A stretch of 64,000 nucleotides of DNA from IDS-8 sp040902105. GTDB lineage: Bacteria > Pseudomonadota > Gammaproteobacteria > Steroidobacterales > Woeseiaceae. Within the stretch, counting starts at the first letter, position 1. Each line of letters opens with the position of its first letter. Shown piece after piece: positions 28,338 through 35,731 of this stretch. The notes under the pieces were generated by a model. The model was not told the DNA's origin. It did no database searches and worked only from the letters and a program-made list of their open reading frames with translations. Position numbers and translations under genes: made by a program. Where the stretch lies: assembly GCA_040902105.1 (NCBI GenBank), contig JBBDXW010000071.1:62001-126000 (forward strand), written 5' to 3'.

Positions 28338-28502
28338 CGATGCGGGCCGGAATCAGAACAAGCACCCGCGGCAGATTCGGCGAAATCTCGGGCAGAAACT
28401 TGAGACGTCGCGCAGCGACGGCTGCGCGAAGGTTATTGTAAAGTCGCTTTTTGTCGCTACGTCAATGCCTTAGGTACATCACAACATTCGGAAGCTTTCT
28501 CG

Positions 28503-28527
28503 GGAATAAACCTTCGGCCAGCCTCGT
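28503..28527 (+). promoter_or_regulatory. Predicted ECF-sigma promoter, copy 1
   Basis: GGAATAAA (28503-28510), 14 bases, then CGT (28525-28527). The same words at the same spacing occur at 34207-34231 (minus), 34247-34271 and 35622-35646. Transcription would begin about 28534, giving a leader of roughly 27 bases before ATG 28561 with its GGAGG site. Confidence 0.7.
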
Positions 28528-28560
28528 TTACGGGGTGCATAGACACTGGAGGATCTACCC

Positions 28561-29559
28561 ATGATTCACAAACACAAGATGACCACGTCTTTTCTGCTCA
28601 TGCTCATAGGCAGCCATGCGCTGGCTGGCGGTACCGATGCGTCGATAAGTGTCGACAGCGAAACCGAGGCCAGTGCGAGCGCGGCACAGCATGCCGGTCT
28701 GCGTGCCCATGAAAGCACCGTGCAGACAGACAGCACTGCAACCGCAGACGTTCGCAACAGCAGCAGCGCCGGCGCAAGCGTCAATGAGTCCGGCGCGGAG
28801 GCCGATGCCGACACGAACGCCGACGCCGATACAGGCGTGACCAGCGACCTGGCTGCCGATATCGGCGACAAGGCAGAAAGCGCCATCGCAAACGGTGAGG
28901 CGACGATCGCGACCAGCGCGGATCAGGCAGCTCAGCTCGCCGAGCGTGCCGGCTCCCGGGTTCAGGCGCGTAAGGACGCGGCGGTACGCACCGGACAGCG
29001 TGTCCACGCAATGGCGGAGGCGCGCGCCGACAGTACCGTCAAAACCGGGAAACGTCTCGCTGTCAGGGCTGAAAAGCGGGCCGACGCGACGCTGAAGGCC
29101 GCGACGGAAACTGCCGAGCGCACGCGTGACCGCGCTGAGACGACCGCCGATGCGACGGCTTCCACGGTTGCTGAACAGCAGGCGAAGGTCGAAGGTATGA
29201 CCGACGCCACGGTGGAGGGCGCTCTCGAGCAAATTGGCGCTATCGATGCGGGCGGTATGATTTCGGCCGACGCCGAAGTCGCCGGCGAAGTGGCGAATGC
29301 CGTTAGCGCGGATGTGACTGATGTCGTCCAGGGCGAGCTTGCAGACTCCGTGCAAACGGAGCTCAGTGAAAGCGTCCAGACAGAGGTCGCCAATGAGATG
29401 GCCGGTGAGGTCGCCAATGAGGTGGCCGCCGAAGTCGCTAACGAAGTGGCCGGCGAAATCACCGACGAAGTCGCTGCATCGCTGAACGAAGATATCGAGG
29501 GCGCTGTCGAGGAGGAAGTCGACAACGACATCCGCGATGCCGTTGATCTGGATATCTGA
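28561..29559 (+). CDS. Secreted Ala-rich low-complexity protein
   Basis: A 332-residue protein with a signal peptide (MTTSFLLMLIGSHALAGG). The mature chain is almost wholly Ala, Glu, Asp, Val, Thr and Ser, without Cys or Trp. A disordered Ser/Asp part leads to a helical Arg/Ala part (DAAVRTGQRVHAMAEARADS), then near-perfect short repeats with hydrophobic residues every four positions (EMAGEVANEVAAEVANEVAG) and an acidic end. This suggests long amphipathic helices, perhaps fibrous or membrane-surface-associated. Its C-terminal style resembles the N-terminal region of the protease at 30549-32246. It is the first gene after predicted ECF promoter copy 1; a structural or substrate role in the module is inferred. 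Confidence 0.75.
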   Translation: MIHKHKMTTSFLLMLIGSHALAGGTDASISVDSETEASASAAQHAGLRAHESTVQTDSTATADVRNSSSAGASVNESGAEADADTNADADTGVTSDLAADIGDKAESAIANGEATIATSADQAAQLAERAGSRVQARKDAAVRTGQRVHAMAEARADSTVKTGKRLAVRAEKRADATLKAATETAERTRDRAETTADATASTVAEQQAKVEGMTDATVEGALEQIGAIDAGGMISADAEVAGEVANAVSADVTDVVQGELADSVQTELSESVQTEVANEMAGEVANEVAAEVANEVAGEITDEVAASLNEDIEGAVEEEVDNDIRDAVDLDI

Positions 29560-29568
29560 GCCAAGGCC

Positions 29569-29600
29569 GGGGGGGGGGGGGGGGCGGGCTTCGGCCCGCC
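29569..29600. repeat. 16-G homopolymer followed by a GC hairpin
   Basis: Sixteen consecutive G (29569-29584), then a hairpin with 7-bp stem GGCGGGC / GCCCGCC and TTCG loop (29583-29600). It lies between the Ala-rich protein and the outer-membrane barrel. There is no T run, so it is not a classical terminator; the G tract could slip during replication and vary expression of the barrel gene. Confidence 0.8.
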
Positions 29601-29629
29601 GTCGGCACATTGTTCAAAGGGAGAAGAAC

Positions 29630-30532
29630 ATGATTGACAGCCTCAGGATACTGTTCCTCTGCGCGGCGCTGCCCGCATCGACCTTTGCAGCCGAGACATT
29701 CGAATTCGGCGGTACAGCGGGGCTGGGTTACAAATATGACAGCAACGTGGCCGTGTTGGAGCTGGACACAACTTCCGGTGAAAGCGATACGGCCTTGCAG
29801 GCAGAGGCCGGCATCTCCGCGAAATGGCGACCCGCCAAGCCGTTCAGCGCTACGCTGGGCTACAACTTCAACGACACCAGCTATTCGGATTTCAGCGCGT
29901 TCGATCTCACGATTCACCGCATTTCAGCAGATCTTACGTATGACTTCGACGCGCTGGATATCGGCTTGCTCTATCACGATATTCATGCGCGCCTGGATGA
30001 CGATGGCTTTCTGGACATTAAGCAGGTCAATCCCTACGTCTCTTACATGATGAACAAAAGGCTGCTGTTGCGCGCAGGGTACGCTCATTCCGAAAAGGAT
30101 TTCTTGACCAATGCTGAACGGGTGGCCGACAACGACGGCCTTTCCGTTGACGGTTACTGGTTTGTCGACGGTCTAAACCGCTACGTCGTGATGGGGCTGA
30201 AGCTCGATCGGGAAGATGCCGTCGACAGCCAGTTCGACTACCGCTCCGATCGAATCAAGTTGCAGTTCAGCCAACGCTTCGAGGCATGGGAGAAGCCCAT
30301 GACGATGAAGTGGCGCACTCAATATGACGTGCGCGACTATGACAATGTCACCGAAAGCATTGGCGAGCGAAGGGAAGACAAGCGCTTTCTCGCCGGCGTG
30401 TCTACGGAGGTGGAGCTTGCGGAATGGCTCGAAGTCGAGGGGGTTGCCGAACTGGCCAACAACCAATCGAACCTGGCTTCGGTCGACTTCTCGGAAAAGG
30501 TCTACACGCTCACGCTGAGCGCCAGCTTCTAG
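29630..30532 (+). CDS. Outer-membrane beta-barrel protein
   Basis: A 300-residue protein from ATG 29630, chosen for its AAGGGAGAAGA Shine-Dalgarno and the signal peptide that follows (MIDSLRILFLCAALPASTFA). The mature part is a run of amphipathic strands with tight turns: FGGTAGLGYKYDSNVAVLEL, FSATLGYNFNDTSYSDFSAF, YHDIHARLDDDG, LLLRAGYAHSEKD, ending VYTLTLSASF with the terminal Phe used by the BAM machinery. The strand content fits about 14 strands. The fold resembles the barrel of surface-protein export modifiers (Slam-like), but I cannot confirm this. It is probably co-transcribed with the Ala-rich protein, which it might export or anchor. Confidence 0.78.
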   Translation: MIDSLRILFLCAALPASTFAAETFEFGGTAGLGYKYDSNVAVLELDTTSGESDTALQAEAGISAKWRPAKPFSATLGYNFNDTSYSDFSAFDLTIHRISADLTYDFDALDIGLLYHDIHARLDDDGFLDIKQVNPYVSYMMNKRLLLRAGYAHSEKDFLTNAERVADNDGLSVDGYWFVDGLNRYVVMGLKLDREDAVDSQFDYRSDRIKLQFSQRFEAWEKPMTMKWRTQYDVRDYDNVTESIGERREDKRFLAGVSTEVELAEWLEVEGVAELANNQSNLASVDFSEKVYTLTLSASF

Positions 30533-30548
30533 TGCGGGCTAGCCGCCC

Positions 30549-32246
30549 TTACTCCGGACTTGCGTCAACGAGTCCGTATCCGAAGACCGTATCGAACCCC
30601 GTCTCGCCAAGATCGGTGGCCTTGCGTTTCAGGCTCTCGACCACGGTCCGGCCGCTTTGTGACCGGGCAGACTCCACGGCGATAAGGGCCGCAACACGGG
30701 GCGATGCCATCGACGTGCCGGACGCCGTTCGATAACTGCCGCTGACGTCGGCCACGCGTACGTCGACGCCAGGGGATGCAAAAGTGACGTGCCTGCCGCG
30801 GTTGGCATAGAGGAATACGTGATTGTTCCGGTCCACCGCGGTCACGCCTACGACCTCCGGATAAGCAGCAGGAAACAACGGTTGACCGGCCGGTCCATTG
30901 TTGCCGACGGCGGCAACGACCGTCACGCCCCGGCCTGAGACGTTCTCGATCGCTTCCTGCAGCAACGCGTTCGGCGGGCCCGACAAGCTCATATTGACGG
31001 TGTCCACGCCGCGCCCGATCATCCAGTCGAGTGCGGCGACAAGACTTTCGGTCGTGGCGCCCGGCGCCATGCCCTCGTACCTGAAGAACACGGACGCCGC
31101 GAGCACCCCGGTATCTTCCGGCAGGCCGGTCGACAGGATTGACGCTACAGCAGTCCCATGCCCGTCGGGCCGCAGCGCGTCAATCGTGACGAAGTCCCGC
31201 TGCTCGATGGCGCGCTCCGTGAGTGCCGGGTGGGCCGTGTCAACCGCGGAGTCGATCATGCCGACGAAGCGCGAGGCGACCCTGCCTCTCTGTTGCCGTT
31301 GGGGCCGCTCACCCTGTGCGGTATCGTCGGCAGCCTGAAAATAAAGATGATTGTAGTCGACCCTGGCGTTCGGCAGGTTCCGCCGGAGCCGGACCGCCAT
31401 TTCCCGCAACGATTTATCGCGGGGGGCATCGAAACGGACGAGGACTTTGCCGAGCGCGGGCAGGTTACGTCGACTGCGAACCTGCAAGCCCGCTGCGTCG
31501 ATGTCGCCGACATCGCCGGGATCGACGAGTGCTGCGAACACGTCCTTCTCGATCATCCAGCCGTCAACGCCAAGGTCCGCATGAAAAACGGCGCGCGATG
31601 GGTCTTGGGCAACTTGCGCATCAGCGGCGGCATTGAAACGGCGCACCAGGAGTTCAAGCTCGGCCGCGGGCAGCACGCCGGGTATGACGGAGTCCTCCCG
31701 CCAGTCGACAGGCGGCAATGCGGGATCCAGCACGTCGTCAGTGACATTGACGGCCGCGCCATCGATAGACTCCTCGATACTGCCTGCAATCCCGGATTCC
31801 GCCGCGCTGTCGACGACGCCATCCAGATTGCCCTCTAAAGCGCTCTCGACCGTGCCTTCCAGGGTTTCCTCGACACCGGTAGCAATAGCGTCACCGGTTT
31901 GCTGTTCGACCGTATCGTTCAACGAGTCCTCGATCTCGGTCCCGACCGTATCCTCCAGCGTTTCCTCGACACCGGCGGTAACGGCGTCATCGGTTTGCTG
32001 TTGAACCGCCTCATCCAGGGAATCGTCGACGGCGTCCTCGACGTCGTCTTCTACCTGGTCTTCGACGGTGTCCAGGACGTCCTGCTGGACGTCGCCCTCG
32101 ACTTGCTCGGTGACCGTGGTGGTGATTTCACTCGAGACTGTGGAATCAAGCTGATCCTGGACCGTGTCCAACACCTGCCCGCCAGCCCCTGTCGCAAACA
32201 TGAGCAGCGTGACGGCGATCGATCTCGATGAATGTTTTTTCTGCAC
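30549..32246 (-). CDS. Secreted subtilisin-like serine protease with acidic repeat prodomain
   Basis: A 565-residue S8 protease starting at GTG 32246 with a signal peptide (SIAVTLLMFATGAGG). Residues of about 25-170 are acidic low-complexity helix repeats (DTVEDQVEDDVEDAVDDSLD, ATGVEETLEGTVESALEG). A proregion follows, then the catalytic domain: Asp in GMIDSAVD, His in DGHGTAVAS, oxyanion Asn region AAVGNNGPAG and Ser in SGTSMASPRVAAL. It is a paralogue of the protease at 32674-34170, sharing for example APGATTESLVAALDW. It converges on the barrel gene with 16 bases between. No GGAATAAA promoter was seen upstream, unlike its paralogue. Envelope or extracellular proteolysis; target unknown. 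Confidence 0.9.
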   Translation of the reverse strand: MQKKHSSRSIAVTLLMFATGAGGQVLDTVQDQLDSTVSSEITTTVTEQVEGDVQQDVLDTVEDQVEDDVEDAVDDSLDEAVQQQTDDAVTAGVEETLEDTVGTEIEDSLNDTVEQQTGDAIATGVEETLEGTVESALEGNLDGVVDSAAESGIAGSIEESIDGAAVNVTDDVLDPALPPVDWREDSVIPGVLPAAELELLVRRFNAAADAQVAQDPSRAVFHADLGVDGWMIEKDVFAALVDPGDVGDIDAAGLQVRSRRNLPALGKVLVRFDAPRDKSLREMAVRLRRNLPNARVDYNHLYFQAADDTAQGERPQRQQRGRVASRFVGMIDSAVDTAHPALTERAIEQRDFVTIDALRPDGHGTAVASILSTGLPEDTGVLAASVFFRYEGMAPGATTESLVAALDWMIGRGVDTVNMSLSGPPNALLQEAIENVSGRGVTVVAAVGNNGPAGQPLFPAAYPEVVGVTAVDRNNHVFLYANRGRHVTFASPGVDVRVADVSGSYRTASGTSMASPRVAALIAVESARSQSGRTVVESLKRKATDLGETGFDTVFGYGLVDASPE

Positions 32247-32497
32247 CGCGGCGGTAAGACCTTCGGTTCAATCGTATGATCAATGATGCGCGACCGGGAA
32301 TTGGCGCGCCTGGAGCGTGCAATCGTCGAAATATTACGCGCCCTGCGCCGACAGGAAATGAACCTGTGTCGCAATTTGGTGGATGGGCTGGTCTGATGCC
32401 TGACCGTGGAGGACGTTCCGGAGCTGCCTGGCGGGAATGAAGAAGCAGAGCGGGGGGTTCGCCGGGCAATCAGTTGCCGATCCGGAGCGTTCGGGCG

Positions 32498-32647
32498 CTA
32501 GGCGTAGCCTGTCACTTCGGCGCGCAGAAAATCGAAGAAGACGCGGAGCTTCAGCGGAATGTAATCGCGGCTCGGATAAACGAGCCACGCGGCTGTGTCG
32601 AAGTCGGTGGCCGTGCACTCGTGGTCGGGGAAGAGATTGACCGGCAT
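32498..32647 (-). pseudogene. LysR-type regulator, C-terminal fragment
   Basis: Fifty codons ending at TAG 32498-32500 encode FDTAAWLVYPSRDYIPLKLR and VFFDFLRAEVTGYA. This is the usual end of a LysR effector domain (VYPSR-x-xP-x-K-x-R-x-F-x-DF). The rest of the gene is absent; upstream sequence runs into the end of the second protease gene. A small ATG begins the open stretch but is probably chance. A remnant of a deleted regulator. Confidence 0.7.
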
Positions 32648-32673
32648 CCCCCTAACCCGTGCAGGGCTTTCCT

Positions 32674-34170
32674 TCACTGGCCCGAGACAAGCAACGGTGG
32701 CGCGGTAATCAGACCGTGTCCGAAAACCGGATCGAAACCCTCGCGCCCCAGATCCTCGGCACTCGCAGTCAGCGCGGAAATCAGCGCATCGTGCGCCATT
32801 CCCTCCAGATGCAGCATGCGGGCAACAACCACCGCGACGTGCGGCGACGCCATGGACGTACCAGACTCGATACGCCAGCCGGCGCCGTTGTCCGCGACCT
32901 TGAGGTCGACGCCGAGCGCTGCGAAGTCGACATGATCACCGCGATTCGCATAACGAAAGATGCGTTCCTCGCGGTCGACAGCGGTCACACCGATCACGTC
33001 CTGGTAAGCTGCAGGATAAAGCGGTTCGCCCGACGGACCGTTGTTGCCGACGGCGGCGACAATGACCGGGCTTTCCTCGGCTGTCGTCGTTATTGCTGCA
33101 ACGGCGCGCTCGAGCAGAGCGTTGCCGGGACCGGCGAGACTCATATTGATAACGTCGACTTTTTCAGAGACCAGCCAGTCCAGGGCGGCGACGAGGCTTT
33201 CGGTGGTGGCGCCCGGTGCATGGCCCGCCGTTTGGAAAAAGACCGACGCGGAATAAATTTTCGCCTCGTCGTTTGCACTTCTGGCGATCAGCGATGCAAC
33301 CGCAGTGCCATGCCCGAGCGGCCGCGTGCCTTCGTGAGTGACGAGATCTTCGCTTACGATGGCGCTGTCGCGCAGCGAAAAATGCTCGGCCATGACGGCC
33401 GAGTCGATCATGCCGACGCGCATGCCTGCCGCAGCCGTTGGAGAACCGTCATCTCCGGACACGACGTGCCCGTCTGCTGCCTCGGGATCGGTGCCGACGT
33501 CCGCGGCATAGCGATAGATGTGATTGAAATCGACTGCGACGTCCGGAAGGGCCGCACGCACGTCAAGAATGGTCTGCGGGAGTGTAACGCCGGCGGCCTT
33601 GCGCACGGTAGCCATGGTGAGACCAAGCGACGGCAGCTCGTGACGCGCGACGATCTCGAGTCCTTGCCGGCTCAACGACTCGAGTTGCTGCTCGTCGAGC
33701 AGCACGACCAGCATATCCTGCTCGACCGGCCAGCCGGCGGGATCGGCAGCGAGGGCGAAGGGACGCAGTGCCGGACTGACGACACCGGAGGCGTCCTGTA
33801 CCACCTGACCGGCGGCGCTTCCTGCCGTATCCACGACCGCGTCGATGCTTTCGTCGAGGCTTTGCACGGCATCGGTGGCGTCGTCGTCGAGCGTAGTGCC
33901 GGTTTGCTCCGCGGCGTCGTCAACCGGCAACTCCTCGGCCTTCTCTTCCATTTCCCGGGCGCGGCGCTCGATGCGGGATCCCAGACGATCGCCCAGACCA
34001 TCGTCGACGCGCTCCAGCGCCGGATCGAGCGGCGAATTGAGCGGGTCGTGCAATGGCGGCAGCGCGACCTGCGCCTGCGCCGTCGAGTCCGTGGCCTGCC
34101 CCGACAGTACCGCGCCGGTGAGCCCCGCGGCCAAGATTATGTAAACTGCTGTCCGGTGATTCCTGCTCAC
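32674..34170 (-). CDS. Secreted subtilisin-like serine protease (paralogue)
   Basis: A protease of 498 residues from GTG 34170 (VSRNHRTAVYIILAAG signal peptide). A TTG at 34191 is in frame but would lie within about nine bases of the predicted transcript start, so GTG is preferred. An acidic helical region (LDDDATDAVQSLDESIDAVV) precedes the catalytic domain: Asp in GMIDSAVM, His in LGHGTAVAS, AAVGNNGPSG, and Ser in SGTSMASPHVAVV. It is a paralogue of the gene at 30549-32246 with a different proregion. It diverges from the ECF sigma gene and has its own promoter copy (34207-34231), so it is a likely target of that sigma factor. Confidence 0.9.
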   Translation of the reverse strand: MSRNHRTAVYIILAAGLTGAVLSGQATDSTAQAQVALPPLHDPLNSPLDPALERVDDGLGDRLGSRIERRAREMEEKAEELPVDDAAEQTGTTLDDDATDAVQSLDESIDAVVDTAGSAAGQVVQDASGVVSPALRPFALAADPAGWPVEQDMLVVLLDEQQLESLSRQGLEIVARHELPSLGLTMATVRKAAGVTLPQTILDVRAALPDVAVDFNHIYRYAADVGTDPEAADGHVVSGDDGSPTAAAGMRVGMIDSAVMAEHFSLRDSAIVSEDLVTHEGTRPLGHGTAVASLIARSANDEAKIYSASVFFQTAGHAPGATTESLVAALDWLVSEKVDVINMSLAGPGNALLERAVAAITTTAEESPVIVAAVGNNGPSGEPLYPAAYQDVIGVTAVDREERIFRYANRGDHVDFAALGVDLKVADNGAGWRIESGTSMASPHVAVVVARMLHLEGMAHDALISALTASAEDLGREGFDPVFGHGLITAPPLLVSGQ

Positions 34171-34206
34171 GTCAGTGTCCCTGGCGGCCAACTACCTGTA
34201 ATTTCG

Positions 34207-34231
34207 ACGCTTGGGCGACCGCTTTTATTCC
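34207..34231 (-). promoter_or_regulatory. Predicted ECF-sigma promoter, copy 2 (protease)
   Basis: On the minus strand: GGAATAAA (34231-34224), 14 bases, CGT (34209-34207). It drives the second protease gene, with a leader of roughly 30 bases to GTG 34170. Its -35 word faces copy 3 across 15 bases, so the two promoters form a near-symmetric divergent pair. Confidence 0.72.
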
Positions 34232-34246
34232 CCTGGTTTCTCACAT

Positions 34247-34271
34247 GGAATAAAACCACAGGCCTATCCGT
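34247..34271 (+). promoter_or_regulatory. Predicted ECF-sigma promoter, copy 3 (sigma operon)
   Basis: GGAATAAA (34247-34254), 14 bases, CGT (34269-34271). The CGT touches the ATG at 34272, so a transcript from here would start inside the annotated sigma frame and favour the ATG at 34320. It implies positive autoregulation. Confidence 0.7.
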
Positions 34272-34775
34272 ATGAACAAGCGAGTGGATCGAATTCCGGG
34301 TGCCCGGCGCCGCGAACTCATGGACGTGCTGCCGAACATCCGGCGTTTCGCGCTGAGCCTCACCGGCAATCTGGCCGATGCCGACGACCTGCTGCAGTCC
34401 ACCGTCGAACGCCTGCTCGAGCGGGGGTGGCCGGAGGGTGCCGCGGTGCTGCCGTACAGCCTCAAGGTGTGTCGCAATCTGTGGATCGATGAAATTCGCT
34501 CGCGCACGGTGCGGCGACCTGCCCAGGACGAATCGGCGCTGGCCGACGAACGACTCGCAGTCGGTGACGAGCAGGCGATCGGCGAACTGTCGCTGCGCGA
34601 GGCGCAGGCAGTGCTGGCGAAACTGCCGGAGGAGCAACGCGCCGTACTGGAACTGGTAGCGGTCGAGGGCTGTTCCTACAAGGAAGCAGCCGGAATCCTC
34701 GAGATTCCCATCGGCACCGTGATGAGCCGGCTGGCACGGGCGCGCTCGGCACTGTTGGAGCACATGCACGATTGA
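34272..34775 (+). CDS. ECF-type RNA polymerase sigma factor
   Basis: Up to 167 residues. Region 2 is DVLPNIRRFALSLTGNLADA, DDLLQSTVERLLERGW and YSLKVCRNLWIDEIRS; region 4 is LREAQAVLAKLPEEQRAVLE and GCSYKEAAGILEIPIGTVMS then RLARARSALLEHM. Regions 1 and 3 are lacking, as in extracytoplasmic-function sigmas. The outer ATG at 34272 is kept as the limit. If promoter copy 3 is the only promoter, translation must begin at ATG 34320 (MDVLPNIRR), which still includes region 2. The anti-sigma gene follows 35 bases later. It is probably released by an envelope signal and directs the four GGAATAAA-N14-CGT promoters. Confidence 0.9.
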   Translation: MNKRVDRIPGARRRELMDVLPNIRRFALSLTGNLADADDLLQSTVERLLERGWPEGAAVLPYSLKVCRNLWIDEIRSRTVRRPAQDESALADERLAVGDEQAIGELSLREAQAVLAKLPEEQRAVLELVAVEGCSYKEAAGILEIPIGTVMSRLARARSALLEHMHD

Positions 34776-34810
34776 TCAGTCCCGGTCCAATGGCCGGGAG
34801 GAGACCGGAA

Positions 34811-35620
34811 ATGAAAGACATCAAGGACAAGCCGGACGACAGCGTGGACGACGTGCGGCTTTGCGCCTATCTCGACGGAGAATTGCCGCCCGCGGAGGCC
34901 GACCGGCTGACGGATCGTCTTGCGGCCGACCCGGCGCTCGCCCGCCGGCTCGAGGCATTGCGCGGTACGGACGAGACCATGCGCCGCCTTTACGCAGCGG
35001 TCGACGAGCTGCCCTTGCCGCAGCGGGTACTCGACCTGCTGCAGGACGACGCGGCAGGCGCCGCCGGCGCAGAGGTCAAAAGCAACGTCGTCGCCTTCCC
35101 GAGGCGCGGCATCCGCTCATTCCTGCAGATGCCGGTCGCGATCGCGGCCAGCGTGGCGCTGGTGGCCGGCTTTCTCGTCAGCGGCCTGATGAGCAGAGAC
35201 GCCGGCCGGGTCGGCGACCCGGCCACGCTCTATGCGAGAACCATCCCCGGGGACTCGGAACTGCACCGACTGCTGGAGTCCGGCCTGAGTTCTGAAGCGC
35301 AGACTCTGGACGGCGGCGCGGACGCCCGCGTCGTGCTCACGTTTCAGGCCGAGGATGGCGACTGGTGCCGGCAATTCGAGCTGGCCGCCGCGGCAGGCTC
35401 CACCCAGGCGCTCGCCTGTCGGCGCGGCGACAACTGGCAGATGGAGACCGCCAGCTTCACGGATGCCAGGGACACGGCCGGGCCGTATCAGCAGGCATCC
35501 AGCGCTACGACCCCGGCGCTCGATGCCGCCGTGGAGGCGCTGATCGGCGACCGCGAGCCGCTAGCTGCTGAGGCCGAATCCCATTTAATATCAACAGGTT
35601 GGGAAAAACCAGAGGAATAG
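34811..35620 (+). CDS. Membrane-bound anti-sigma factor
   Basis: A 269-residue protein from ATG 34811 with a GGGAGGAG Shine-Dalgarno. The N-terminus is a sigma-binding domain of the usual kind (RLCAYLDGELPPAEADRLTD, LAADPALARRLEALRG) without the H-x3-C-x2-C zinc motif. One transmembrane helix follows near residue 105-125 (MPVAIAASVALVAGFLVSGL), then a periplasmic part of about 140 residues with two close Cys (GDWCRQFELAAAAGSTQALA, CRRGDNW) that could form a redox-sensitive pair. It should hold the sigma factor at the inner membrane until a periplasmic signal arrives. Promoter copy 4 begins two bases after its stop codon. Confidence 0.85.
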   Translation: MKDIKDKPDDSVDDVRLCAYLDGELPPAEADRLTDRLAADPALARRLEALRGTDETMRRLYAAVDELPLPQRVLDLLQDDAAGAAGAEVKSNVVAFPRRGIRSFLQMPVAIAASVALVAGFLVSGLMSRDAGRVGDPATLYARTIPGDSELHRLLESGLSSEAQTLDGGADARVVLTFQAEDGDWCRQFELAAAAGSTQALACRRGDNWQMETASFTDARDTAGPYQQASSATTPALDAAVEALIGDREPLAAEAESHLISTGWEKPEE

Positions 35621-35621
35621 T

Positions 35622-35646
35622 GGAATAAATCGGGGGCCTTGCCCGT
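35622..35646 (+). promoter_or_regulatory. Predicted ECF-sigma promoter, copy 4 (lipoprotein)
   Basis: GGAATAAA (35622-35629), 14 bases, CGT (35644-35646), starting just after the anti-sigma stop codon. It would drive the lipoprotein gene at 35732 with a leader of about 80 bases. The CGT lies in the left arm of the hairpin at 35642-35666. Confidence 0.7.
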
Positions 35647-35666
35647 GTTCAGACTGAGAACACGGG
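35642..35666. repeat. Perfect 9-bp hairpin CCCGTGTTC / GAACACGGG
   Basis: Arms at 35642-35650 and 35658-35666 with a 7-base loop and no T run. It overlaps the -10 of promoter copy 4, so it could be a repressor or activator site or an attenuating structure for the upstream operon. Confidence 0.65.
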
Positions 35667-35731
35667 AATGAGCGGGCAGGGAAGGCCGGGACCGAGCCGG
35701 CACGCAGCCCGGACACATCAAAGGAGGACCT

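Noticed and set aside
28566..29564. Long minus-strand and other-frame open stretches over the Ala-rich protein
   Set aside because: They mirror GC-rich repetitive coding; the plus frame alone has a signal peptide and ribosome site.
29569..29600. Hairpin after the G tract as a Rho-independent terminator
   Set aside because: No T run follows; it is kept only as a repeat/hairpin.
32283..32396. 37-residue plus-strand frame (MMRDRELARLERAIVEILRA...) upstream of the first protease
   Set aside because: Charged helical peptide without a ribosome site or known relatives; chance cannot be excluded, so it is not annotated.
33250..33269. GGAATAAA followed by CGT inside the second protease gene
   Set aside because: Spacing is 9, not 14, and it lies inside coding sequence.
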